From positions 186,001 to 250,000 of the forward strand of contig JACKAL010000002.1 in the NCBI GenBank assembly GCA_020635085.1: 64,000 nt of DNA. The letters are read 5' to 3'. The position numbers and the translations under genes are program-made. This stretch comes from Pseudobdellovibrionaceae bacterium. Lineage in GTDB: Bacteria; Bdellovibrionota; Bdellovibrionia; Bdellovibrionales; JAGQZY01. Under the pieces are notes generated by a model, which saw nothing but the letters and a program-made list of their open reading frames with translations, had not been told where the DNA came from and made no database searches. This document shows, piece by piece, positions 16,461 through 24,593 of the stretch (position 1 is the stretch's first letter; the number at the start of each line of letters is the position of its first letter).

Positions 16461-17318
16461 CTAACTCACTTTATTAACCGGTTTTTTGTACGTCTTAGAT
16501 CTATATTCGAACCATAGATCTGACAAGCCTAAACCTGCAACAAATATAAACAAATGTAGGCCAATGACAAAAAATAACACCGTTCTTAAAAAATAATTTA
16601 CCCGAAGCTTCTTAAAATAGAAACCCATCACAGCTAATCCCTGAAAATAATAGGCCGCCGACATAAAAAAGAGTACGTTGCTCATGGTTTTTTGTACATA
16701 AAAGGCTTTTATCGGGTCGACCATGAAGGTTCCCGCCAAAGCCGCCGTAAAAATCCAAACCCCATAAACCGGCACCTTAAAGTAAACCAACCGCTGCGAT
16801 GTTTTAGAGCGCAAAAACAGGCTGCCCACAAAAACCAAAAGCATCATTGTGCCGGAAATAATTGCGGGAAACATGGCTAAAACAGAGGCCACAGTCAAAT
16901 TTGCCGTATCTACGCCGCGTAGATTTTTATATTGCTGTAATACCTCGCCAATATTGATTTTTAGGGTGGTAAGAACCGGCGCTCCCGCAACCTTTCCCCA
17001 CACCAAGGCCATGAGAAATACGGTTAAACCTGAGAGAATTATGGCGGCGCTTGCCGCATAGAACAGCGGGACGTCCATCTCTTCCAGCTCAGAAAACAAA
17101 CCAATTAAGATTAAAACGGTCGCTTGCGAAAAGGCCCACTGGGGCGCAACGGCTAAAATGGTCAATGTGGATAAAATAGTAAACAGCCAATAGGCGACGC
17201 GTCCATAATAGAGATGCATATAGCGCGCAGGTATGGGCGCTAAAAAGAGAAATGACCCTGAAAGCAGGGTCACGAGCAACGATGCTCCTACAAAAAGTCC
17301 GGTAGTTTTGCCCCGCAT
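16461..17318 (-). CDS. Multi-spanning membrane protein, DUF2232 (YybS-like)
   Basis: The 285-residue product is very hydrophobic, with about eight membrane segments and short charged loops. It ends in a basic tail. Proteins of the DUF2232/YybS type are commonly encoded between or beside the genes for S6, S18 and L9, and this one lies exactly between rpsF and rplI (3 bases after the rpsF stop and 13 bases before the rplI start). That context is the main basis for the family call. The function of the family is unknown; an ECF-transporter-like substrate-binding fold has been suggested for relatives. Confidence 0.7.
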   Translation of the reverse strand: MRGKTTGLFVGASLLVTLLSGSFLFLAPIPARYMHLYYGRVAYWLFTILSTLTILAVAPQWAFSQATVLILIGLFSELEEMDVPLFYAASAAIILSGLTVFLMALVWGKVAGAPVLTTLKINIGEVLQQYKNLRGVDTANLTVASVLAMFPAIISGTMMLLVFVGSLFLRSKTSQRLVYFKVPVYGVWIFTAALAGTFMVDPIKAFYVQKTMSNVLFFMSAAYYFQGLAVMGFYFKKLRVNYFLRTVLFFVIGLHLFIFVAGLGLSDLWFEYRSKTYKKPVNKVS

Positions 17319-17321
17319 GAC

Positions 17322-17741
17322 CTATTTCATGGGGCGTTTGCTTTTAGCCGCTTGCTTTTTCGCTTCTCTTTCGCGGCGCTCAATAAGACCTTCTTTAAAT
17401 TTTTCTACGTAGTCTGTTAGCGATGTGCCGTCTGGCAGGCGTGTATGCATAAAACGAAGAACTTTTTCGTTATTGCGCATAGTACGCTCAAGCTCCATGA
17501 TCGATGCCGGGCTTGCTGTAAATGTGCAGTGAAAATAAATGCCGCGGCTCGCCTTTTCGATGGGGTTGCCGAGTTTACGTGATCCCCAGGTGTCAACGTG
17601 GGCAATCTGGCCTGAAAAACTCTCGATAATGCCTTTATTTTTTTGGAAGAGCGCTTTTTGCTCTTCTTCGCTCGAGTTCGCATCCATCAAAATGATGGCT
17701 TCGTAGGGACGGACAACAGTTTCTTGAGTAATTTCAAACAT
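17322..17741 (-). CDS. rpsF: 30S ribosomal protein S6
   Basis: S6 binds the central domain of 16S rRNA as a heterodimer with S18. The product has RPYEAIILMDANSSEEE near the N-terminus and DTWGSRKLGNPIEKASRGIYFHCTF at about residues 57-81, typical of S6. The last 20 residues are basic. I placed the start at 17741, where the sequence begins MFEITQETVV and GAAAGGG lies about 6 bases upstream; the open frame extends 24 codons further but without family similarity. rpsR for its partner S18 is not in this operon. Confidence 0.93.
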   Translation of the reverse strand: MFEITQETVVRPYEAIILMDANSSEEEQKALFQKNKGIIESFSGQIAHVDTWGSRKLGNPIEKASRGIYFHCTFTASPASIMELERTMRNNEKVLRFMHTRLPDGTSLTDYVEKFKEGLIERREREAKKQAAKSKRPMK

Positions 17742-17868
17742 ATAAACCCTTTCGGACAATAGCCCTAAATCTAAGCATTTGTGTTTTAGAGCAAGGTCCG
17801 GTGTTTTTAGCATAATTCCTTAGCTAAAGTCCATTGAATTTCTACCATCTCTTCATCAAAATCTATGT

Positions 17869-18531
17869 ATGAGCCTAACCTTACAGGTCCTCAATGGACA
17901 TCGCTACGGAGAATCTATTACGCTGGAAGCCACAACCTCGATTGGCCGCCTGGCCGACATTTCATTTGATGATGTTAAAATGTCGAAAGTACACGTCATT
18001 TTTGAGTTAGATCGCCTGCTGGGCTGGTTCGTAAAAGATCAGGGCTCTAAAAACGGACTTGTTGTAAATGGTGAACGCACAAGCTCCCATCTGCTTGAGG
18101 AAAGCGATCTTGTCGAGGTTGGCGCAACGCAACTGCGCGTCGCATCCGTGTCGGCTTTTTGGAAACCTCAACTCAACCAGGTGCTCATCGATGCGTTTGA
18201 TAGTGTCCGCAATGAGCCACTGACTATGTATGCTTTTCGTCTGATTCCGCTTTTGCGCTTTGTACAAGGGGTGCAAACGGGCCAGGAGTTTGTCCTCGAG
18301 TATGGACCACGCAAAGTGGGTGGTGAAACAGACGACATTTTATTGTATGAGCCCCTATGTCCAGATTTGGCCTTTGAAATTTCCGCCAACAATCAAGGCA
18401 TCTGGTTTAAAACAAAATACCCCAAGATCGTATCTATTAATAACAAACAAAGTGTGCGAAAACTTTTAAAAAAAGGTGACCGCATCAAAATTCATAATAC
18501 AATCATTGAAGTCGATTTTTTAAATATATGA
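17869..18531 (+). CDS. FHA-domain protein with a degenerate second FHA-like domain
   Basis: The first 95 residues form a forkhead-associated domain, which binds phosphothreonine peptides: IGRLAD at about residues 25-30, SKVHVIF at about 40-46, and DQGSKNGLVVNG at about 56-67 supply the Gly-Arg, Ser-x-x-His and Asn-Gly signatures. The C-terminal part (about 135-220) has the same beta-strand rhythm, with YGPRKVGG and a late KKGDRIKIHN. It lacks the S-x-x-H motif, so it is probably an FHA fold that no longer binds phosphate. No transmembrane segment is seen, so it is likely a cytoplasmic adaptor. The stop overlaps the hydrolase start by 4 bases. Confidence 0.8.
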   Translation: MSLTLQVLNGHRYGESITLEATTSIGRLADISFDDVKMSKVHVIFELDRLLGWFVKDQGSKNGLVVNGERTSSHLLEESDLVEVGATQLRVASVSAFWKPQLNQVLIDAFDSVRNEPLTMYAFRLIPLLRFVQGVQTGQEFVLEYGPRKVGGETDDILLYEPLCPDLAFEISANNQGIWFKTKYPKIVSINNKQSVRKLLKKGDRIKIHNTIIEVDFLNI

Positions 18532-19406
18532 TTCCGATTAACAAACACTCCGGTTACTTTCATAGTTTTGATGGAACCCGAATTTATTACGAAACGCGCG
18601 GACAGGGAAAACCCCTGGTGTTTGTCTATGGAATCGCCTGCCTCATGAATCACTGGCACCCCCAGTTGACCTACTTTTCGCAACACTATCAGACCATCAT
18701 TTGTGATTTTCGCGGACATCATTTCTCAGACATACCTGAAGACAAAAAAAACTTAAGCCTCGACGCTCTGGCGCAAGATCTTATTTGTTTGTGCGAGCAC
18801 CTCAATGTTTCTAATGCGGTTTTTCTTGGCCACAGTTTTGGAAACGAAGTCATGCTGCAAAGTTACTTCAAAAAACCCGAGCTTTTTGCTGCTGCTTGTT
18901 TTGTCAGTGGATTTTTTAATAGCCCCTTTGCCAACATCATTCCCCCCAGTCAAACCAAAGAGGTTTTTAATTATGTTAAAAAACTCTATAACGTTGCCCC
19001 ATCTCTGGTCACCATGGCGTGGAAATTTGGCGTCACCAACCCGCTTTCTGTTTTCTTGGGTGGTCTCACTGGTGGCTTTAATATAGAGAAAACGGCGCGC
19101 AAGGATATCGAAATTTACGCTCAAGGTGTGGCCAACATTGACGTGCGCGTGTTTGTCACTCTGTTTGAAGAGCTCATGACTCACGACAGTCGCGATGACC
19201 TCGCGCGCTTTCTACCGCCCGCGCTCGTTATTGCCGGTGAGCGCGACGCCCTTACCCCGGTATCCACACAGCACTCTATTCATAACTCTTTTCCTAACAG
19301 CGAATTTTATTCTTTGCCTGAAGGCTCTCACTGTATTCAGCTCGATTTCCCCAATGAAGTAAATGCGCGCATCGAAGAGTTCTTAAAAAAAATCTCCTAT
19401 ACCTAA
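18528..19406 (+). CDS. Alpha/beta hydrolase
   Basis: This is a serine hydrolase of the alpha/beta fold, 292 residues. The nucleophile elbow GHSFGN places Ser103; Asp240 in AGERDALTP and His268 in GSHCIQLD complete a plausible triad. The early VYGIACLMNHW would be the oxyanion loop. There is no signal peptide, so it is cytoplasmic. The closest overall types are small esterases and haloperoxidase-like hydrolases, but the substrate cannot be read from sequence. The ATG overlaps the stop of the FHA gene (ATGA), so the two proteins are made together. Confidence 0.85.
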   Translation: MIPINKHSGYFHSFDGTRIYYETRGQGKPLVFVYGIACLMNHWHPQLTYFSQHYQTIICDFRGHHFSDIPEDKKNLSLDALAQDLICLCEHLNVSNAVFLGHSFGNEVMLQSYFKKPELFAAACFVSGFFNSPFANIIPPSQTKEVFNYVKKLYNVAPSLVTMAWKFGVTNPLSVFLGGLTGGFNIEKTARKDIEIYAQGVANIDVRVFVTLFEELMTHDSRDDLARFLPPALVIAGERDALTPVSTQHSIHNSFPNSEFYSLPEGSHCIQLDFPNEVNARIEEFLKKISYT

Positions 19407-19600
19407 CCCCTTTTTGCCCCGTGCTTGTCGTTGTGCGGTTAACGCTTCTTTCGCATACCCATCGCAAAGTTGTTCTTTAGTCCCATTTTGGCCCGCTTTC
19501 GCTGTCGATCTCTTTTACAGATCTTCGTGTCTTTGCAAAAACTTCAGCGCGAGATAATGGTTGTAGGGCTTTTTTGGACGGCGATGTTATAAACTGTTTC

Positions 19601-20761
19601 ATGAAAATAACACACCTTTTTATATCGTCGCTTGTTTTATTGTCTGCTCAACTGTCTGTTGCCAAAGACGCCTCGTACCTCAAGTCGTCTCACTGTTTTT
19701 CTGGCGATTGGATGCTTTCGGTTGAAGCCTACTATCCAGATATGCATAAAAATCCTAACGGAGAAACGCAAGTTAAGATTTATAATGGGGCTATTCTGGT
19801 TGGCGACTATGTCGCTCACACCATTCCCGCGAACAACTTCCCCACTTTTGGGCGCGATATGCTTCGCTTCGATTTTAAAGAAAATCAAGATAATGTAAAA
19901 CTACAAATCCAAACTGAAGTGGACGACGATAAAGAAAAGTACGCAGGATATGCCGCGTTCTTTGGCCCAACCAACACAAACAAAAAGGATTCCTACACGG
20001 AAATGGGCTTATCTTGTCAAAACTCTTATTACGAAGAGCATCCTACAGAAAATTTTAAATCTTATCTTCCACAAAAAGAATTACCTCCTCAGGTTTGCTC
20101 CATTCGCTATTACAGTGAATCCGACGAGGCCTACATGCATGTGTGCACGGGCACGATTATTTCTAAGCAAACTGTCTTAACCGCGGCTCACTGTATTGTT
20201 CCCACGCCTCGACCCGTTCAAGTTGTGTGCCCGGATGGAAGCACGTTTTCTTCCAATACTTATAAAAATGAGATTCATGATCTCTATGATGATAGCTCTG
20301 AGGCTGCAAAAGAAACCTCCGCCTCACATGACATTGCCTTGGTTTTCCTCGATAAACCCGCTCAGCTTGCACCGATTGCGATTGCCAAATCCGCCTCTGA
20401 AGTAGAAGACGCCATTCTTAAGAGTGCTAACCAGTGTATCATGGTGGGCTATGGCGATGCGGCGGAAAATTTAACTGGCAAACAGCATGGGGTAACCTAT
20501 CAATACCCACCACAAAAATTTACTACCAAAGAAACTTTTGAAGAAAAATTAAAAGCTGGAAAAGTTCTCTCCGATCCACAACGCTTTGTGCGCGAAGGAG
20601 ATTCTGGAGGTCCAATTCTCTGTCGTGACGGTGCTGGCGCATGGCGCGTGGTCGGTGTGCATAGTTACATGCTCCCAATCGCCGTTGAGGCGGCCTCGGC
20701 ATCTGTGGGTGTTAATGCTCAATGGATCGCAGAGAAAATTAAGAGCGACGAACCAAAGTGA
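19601..20761 (+). CDS. Secreted trypsin-like (S1) serine protease with N-terminal beta domain
   Basis: After a signal peptide (about residues 1-21, ending in LSVA) comes a domain of about 140 residues of unknown type, then a chymotrypsin-fold protease. The triad is visible: His197 in LTAAHC, Asp244 in SHDIALVFLD and Ser335 in REGDSGGP. Cysteines near the His and Ser loops fit disulfides, as expected for an exported enzyme. I chose the ATG at 19601 because it begins the signal peptide; upstream codons back to 19574 have no support, and no strong ribosome site is seen. The 194 bases upstream of this start (19407-19600) hold nothing else identifiable. Confidence 0.87.
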   Translation: MKITHLFISSLVLLSAQLSVAKDASYLKSSHCFSGDWMLSVEAYYPDMHKNPNGETQVKIYNGAILVGDYVAHTIPANNFPTFGRDMLRFDFKENQDNVKLQIQTEVDDDKEKYAGYAAFFGPTNTNKKDSYTEMGLSCQNSYYEEHPTENFKSYLPQKELPPQVCSIRYYSESDEAYMHVCTGTIISKQTVLTAAHCIVPTPRPVQVVCPDGSTFSSNTYKNEIHDLYDDSSEAAKETSASHDIALVFLDKPAQLAPIAIAKSASEVEDAILKSANQCIMVGYGDAAENLTGKQHGVTYQYPPQKFTTKETFEEKLKAGKVLSDPQRFVREGDSGGPILCRDGAGAWRVVGVHSYMLPIAVEAASASVGVNAQWIAEKIKSDEPK

Positions 20762-20847
20762 TAAGTTCACAGAAACACCTCTCTCGCTCAAAGTTTTACT
20801 TAACAAAGATTTAGGCGTGATGTCTTTATGCCAATTCGAGGTTTTAA

Positions 20848-21252
20848 ATGAAGATTGTCGTCTTTTTATCTTTCTTATTGTTATCTATTAGCTCTTATGC
20901 GGATAAAATTCTAACTCCTGCGGATGGCCCTTATACGGCCCAAAATGCAGGTGAGCAAATTGTTTGTGTTGATGGCGGCGCCCCTTCACCATTCTTAAAG
21001 TCTGGTAACTATGTGGCAGAAAACGACTGTAATAACAACGATGTCTATGTGAGAAGTCATACTGTAAACATCCTATCGGTTTATTATTTTTCTACAGATA
21101 AGGATTTGAATTGTTCTGCGGGCATCTGTAAAGACAAACAAACAGATGCTCCGCGGCTTACGGTTTACATCACAGAAACCACTTCTTTTCGTATGAAGGC
21201 CGATTTTGGTTCCACCATTTACGACTGCCAATACCATTGGGCGTCCAAATAG
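20848..21252 (+). CDS. Small secreted protein of unknown function
   Basis: The 134-residue product has a clear signal peptide (hydrophobic about 4-15, cleavage after SYA). The mature part of about 116 residues contains six cysteines and several beta-type segments, suggesting a small disulfide-stabilised extracellular domain. No family is recognised. It follows the trypsin-like protease by 86 bases on the same strand with GAGG before its start, so a shared transcript and a functional link such as inhibitor or substrate are possible but unproven. Confidence 0.7.
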   Translation: MKIVVFLSFLLLSISSYADKILTPADGPYTAQNAGEQIVCVDGGAPSPFLKSGNYVAENDCNNNDVYVRSHTVNILSVYYFSTDKDLNCSAGICKDKQTDAPRLTVYITETTSFRMKADFGSTIYDCQYHWASK

Positions 21253-21298
21253 GTGTGCGTAATTAACTCACCTGTCGGAAGGTAATGCTGAGAAGCAT

Positions 21299-22729
21299 TT
21301 ATTGAGTTATTTTGCCCGAAGTCTGTTGTGATGGATCTTTTTGTTCGATTGCCGCACAGGCTTTTGCCACAAGATCTTCCGCACTGGAGCCTTCCGTACA
21401 GTTATCATACGCGAAATCTAGTCCGGCGAGATGTTGTGCTTCAGACCAATCAAAGTCAATTGCCCAAGTCGCCATCATATGCCGAGCTCGTTTGCAGCGT
21501 ATTGCAGAAAGATTTGTGGGACATGGAGCTCCGGAGCCAAGCGCCCCATTGTTCTTGAAATAAGTACGTGCGGAATCAAAAAGCTGTATCTCGCTACAGT
21601 TTCCTGACAAAGTATAGCTATAAGAACTTTTGAACATGTTAATAGCATCATACCGAGCCTGTGCATTATCTAACTTTTCTTGAATCATTTGAATGGGCAT
21701 ATCCTTGTCATGAATAAACATCCCTGTGTACTGACTTGGTGGAGCGTTAGTTTTCGCACTAAGCTCTTCGGCAATTTTCTTAGCAGAATACCGAGAAGGA
21801 TCCAAATTAAATTGACCCTTTATTGCCTGGCAGAGGCGACCATTTCTATAAGTAGTAATTGCTTTTTTAACAAGAAATTTAGCTAAAAACTTGGGCACCC
21901 CTCCTCGCTTCAATATACATGACGTATAGGCAGAGCCGAGCACATGATAGTATTTATAGGGAATGCCTCTTTTGCCCATGTGTGGAGATTGAATTTTGAC
22001 AATCTGTTCTTTTAATTTTTTGTCAATGTCTGCGTTGGGGCCAAGCGATTCAGGAATATATATAGGGTTTGCTATATGAGGACAGCTGCCATCATCTGAA
22101 TTAAGTGTCGTCTCTTTTTTCACGAAATCTGCATATGTTCGCTCACAGTCTGCAGAGCTGCTGTATTGGTGTCCAATATATGTCTTAAGACATGTGGCTT
22201 TAATTAAATTCGTGCGCATTGGCTGAGTTTTTTTTAGTTTTTCTTCGGTGGCACGCAGTGTGAGAACATCTGGTTTCTTAAGCACAACAATCGTATTTGC
22301 ATCATCATGACCACAGATGCCAATTAGTAACATGGCAAGGTTTGCATTACCATGTGCAATTTTTTTTGCTGTGGTAAAGGCATACCCGGGCTCAAGCCCC
22401 AAATCCTTTATCGTCGTACCAAAATTCTGAGCCTTCTCTACGACAGCTTTTATATATTGCGGTTGAGCGTAAGCGTCTGCAGCCATAGACGAGTAGTAAT
22501 TTGCGGCCAAGGTATTAAAACAAGAGTTTTTTAACAATCGATTATTTTCCTCTTTAATTTTTGAATTTGCAGCTCCATCCACTTGATAGCCAATCGTATT
22601 GAAATATTCTATAATGGCCTGCTCTTGGCGCGCAGGAAGAAGCTTTAGGCCATATTTCACAAGGTCCTCTCGATCAAAAGCTCTTGCCCAGGAAGGAAAA
22701 AAAAGAAATAAAATAAATACCTTTTTCAT
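21299..22729 (-). CDS. Large secreted protein of unknown function
   Basis: The 476-residue product has a short signal peptide (MKKVFILFLFFPSWARA). Its body is mostly helical, with about 15 cysteines, many in spaced pairs, which would suit disulfides outside the cytoplasm. There is no recognisable enzyme motif. The gene looks more AT-rich than its neighbours by eye, a possible sign of transfer. The start overlaps the stop of the small upstream gene by 4 bases, so the two are translated as a pair. It converges with the small secreted gene at 20848. Confidence 0.72.
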   Translation of the reverse strand: MKKVFILFLFFPSWARAFDREDLVKYGLKLLPARQEQAIIEYFNTIGYQVDGAANSKIKEENNRLLKNSCFNTLAANYYSSMAADAYAQPQYIKAVVEKAQNFGTTIKDLGLEPGYAFTTAKKIAHGNANLAMLLIGICGHDDANTIVVLKKPDVLTLRATEEKLKKTQPMRTNLIKATCLKTYIGHQYSSSADCERTYADFVKKETTLNSDDGSCPHIANPIYIPESLGPNADIDKKLKEQIVKIQSPHMGKRGIPYKYYHVLGSAYTSCILKRGGVPKFLAKFLVKKAITTYRNGRLCQAIKGQFNLDPSRYSAKKIAEELSAKTNAPPSQYTGMFIHDKDMPIQMIQEKLDNAQARYDAINMFKSSYSYTLSGNCSEIQLFDSARTYFKNNGALGSGAPCPTNLSAIRCKRARHMMATWAIDFDWSEAQHLAGLDFAYDNCTEGSSAEDLVAKACAAIEQKDPSQQTSGKITQ

Positions 22730-23082
22730 AGCACTTCTCTACACAATAGACTGCTTAGATTTGATGTGCTGCTGGCTTTATATATTAGCTCTATATATTT
22801 ATGCCCATCCGTGCTAACAAGAAGCTGTCCGTAAGGGGTTTTGTTTATCCAATGAATCCCATCCTGTGGAAATACTTTTGCAATAATTTTTTTATTATCT
22901 CTAATGATAAGCGTGGGATGCCTTAGGGGGTCTAGTTTAAAGTGGCCGGTATAAATTATAGAGTCAGTAACTACGGATAGATTCGTGTTGCATATCCATT
23001 CACTTTGAATCCCAAAACTCATATGAATAAGAAAAAATAGAAATGACATTAGCCCCATTATGGCGGAGCGCGCAATCTCCAT
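22726..23082 (-). CDS. Small exported protein, partner of the 476-residue secreted protein
   Basis: The 118-residue product starts with a hydrophobic segment (about residues 9-24) that is a signal peptide or anchor. A beta-rich domain with two cysteines follows. No family is recognised. I preferred the ATG at 23082 over the adjacent TTG because GGAG lies 6 bases upstream. Its stop overlaps the start of the larger secreted gene by 4 bases, so a two-component exported complex or chaperone pair is a fair guess. Confidence 0.68.
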   Translation of the reverse strand: MEIARSAIMGLMSFLFFLIHMSFGIQSEWICNTNLSVVTDSIIYTGHFKLDPLRHPTLIIRDNKKIIAKVFPQDGIHWINKTPYGQLLVSTDGHKYIELIYKASSTSNLSSLLCREVL

Positions 23083-23171
23083 CAATGCTCCGGGGTTAAT
23101 CTTGACTTAGGTTGTATATGAGGCCTCTTCTGCGTTTGCTACATTACTCTCAAGAGCACGTCTAGTTCGTG

Positions 23172-23696
23172 TTATTTTGACCGCGTAGTTCTTTGCATAA
23201 TGACAAGATCGAGCCATTGGTCGTTTTTACGAGCGACCTCGGGCATGCGACCTACATGCTGGAACCCTAACCGCTCGTGAAGACGAATGCTTCCGGTGTT
23301 AGCAGAATCAATGCAGGAGACCATCACATGAATCCCTTGCGCCTGAGCGCGCGTAAGGAGATCAAGAATTATTTTTGTTCCTACCCCTTGACCGCGATAT
23401 TGTTTATAGAGATGCACGGCGAGCTCCGCTGTTGTTTTATAACTTTCTCGTGCGCGAAAGGCATCATAGCTGCCGAAGCCTAAAACTTGATTTTCTCTTT
23501 CGGCAACGATAACTGGGTAGCCGCGCTCACATTTAGAAGAAAACCAATTTTTTATTTCTGCGAGTGTATAAAGGTGCGTTTGATAGATAGTATTTCCCGA
23601 CGCAATGACCTCGTTAAAGATCGCACAAATATCGGGAAGATCTTTTTCCTGAGCTAAACGTAAAAGAATGGGGGCGGTGCATTTCTGCTCGTTCAC
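23172..23696 (-). CDS. GNAT-family N-acetyltransferase, phosphinothricin acetyltransferase-like
   Basis: This 174-residue enzyme moves an acetyl group from acetyl-CoA to an amine. The acetyl-CoA loop is YRGQGVGTKI at about residues 99-108. The early segment DICAIFNEVI and the later IRLHERLGFQHVG are typical of the Pat/YncA branch, which includes phosphinothricin and methionine sulfone acetyltransferases. The natural substrate is unknown. The start is a GTG. It lies on the same strand as sdhB but a hairpin and 94 bases separate them. Confidence 0.87.
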   Translation of the reverse strand: MNEQKCTAPILLRLAQEKDLPDICAIFNEVIASGNTIYQTHLYTLAEIKNWFSSKCERGYPVIVAERENQVLGFGSYDAFRARESYKTTAELAVHLYKQYRGQGVGTKIILDLLTRAQAQGIHVMVSCIDSANTGSIRLHERLGFQHVGRMPEVARKNDQWLDLVIMQRTTRSK

Positions 23697-23748
23697 TTAT
23701 GCTACCTTAAGATGATCTATCGTACGCCTGATAACCACTAACGAGAGT

Positions 23749-23780
23749 TGTGCAGATTCACGTTTTAGAGAATCTGCACA
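23749..23780 (-). terminator. Hairpin after sdhB (terminator candidate)
   Basis: TGTGCAGATTC (23749-23759) and GAATCTGCACA (23770-23780) form perfect 11-bp arms with a 10-base loop. It lies just after the sdhB stop on the minus strand. The minus-strand sequence after it is not T-rich, so it could also be an RNA-stabilising or processing hairpin. Confidence 0.5.
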
Positions 23781-23790
23781 GAGCAACATC

Positions 23791-24582
23791 TTAAAAACCA
23801 CCGATTTCTTTTTCGGGGCGCTCTTTTACTTCTGCACAATAAAATTCGCGATTCATGCGGGCTATGCTCTCTAAAGGAATTTCTTTAGGGCAAGAAAGCT
23901 CGCAGGCACCTGTGTTGGAACAGTTTCCAAAACCAAGGGATTCCATGGTGCGCACCATATTTAAGACGCGCTGTTCGCGCTCCGCTTGTCCTTGTGGTAA
24001 AAGGGCCATGTGCGAAACCTTTGCACTAGTAAAGAGTGCTGCAGATCCGTTCACACAAGCGGCGACGCAGGCGCCACAGCCGATACAAGCGGCCACCTCA
24101 AAGGCTAAATCGGCTGTGTGTTTACCGATGGGAATGTTATTCGCATCCTGTGCGCTTCCCGTGTTGACACTTACATAACCACCCGAGGTAATAATTTTAT
24201 CAAACGCCGTGCGATCCACCTTAAGATCTTTTACAACGGGGAATGCTTTGGCGCGAAATGGTTCTACTGTAATATGGTCACCATCTTTAAACTTACGCAT
24301 ATGCAACTGACACGTCGTCGTTGCTTTTTCTGGGCCGTGGGGGTTTCCGTTAATCACCATGGAGCAAGTGCCACAAATACCCTCACGGCAATCGTGATCA
24401 AATTCGATGGCGTCGTCGCCCTTAAGAATCAGCTCTTGGTTGACCACATCCATTAATTCCAAAAAGGACATGTGCTCAGACACATTCTTTGCGGTGTGTT
24501 CAATAAAATGGCCCTGATCATTGGGGCTTTTTTGTCGCCAAATTTTTAAATGAATTGTCATGGTTTTATGGATTTCACTCAT
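23791..24582 (-). CDS. sdhB: Succinate dehydrogenase/fumarate reductase iron-sulfur subunit
   Basis: This subunit carries electrons from the flavoprotein to the membrane quinone site. The [2Fe-2S] ligands are Cys65, Cys70, Cys73 and Cys91 (CREGICGTC and later TTCQ). The C-terminal half has CIGCGACVAAC and CSNTGACELSCP for the [4Fe-4S] and [3Fe-4S] centres. The layout and spacing match the Bacillus/Wolinella-type three-subunit enzymes. It is the last gene of sdhCAB, 11 bases after sdhA. Confidence 0.94.
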   Translation of the reverse strand: MSEIHKTMTIHLKIWRQKSPNDQGHFIEHTAKNVSEHMSFLELMDVVNQELILKGDDAIEFDHDCREGICGTCSMVINGNPHGPEKATTTCQLHMRKFKDGDHITVEPFRAKAFPVVKDLKVDRTAFDKIITSGGYVSVNTGSAQDANNIPIGKHTADLAFEVAACIGCGACVAACVNGSAALFTSAKVSHMALLPQGQAEREQRVLNMVRTMESLGFGNCSNTGACELSCPKEIPLESIARMNREFYCAEVKERPEKEIGGF

Positions 24583-24593
24583 GTTCTACTCCA

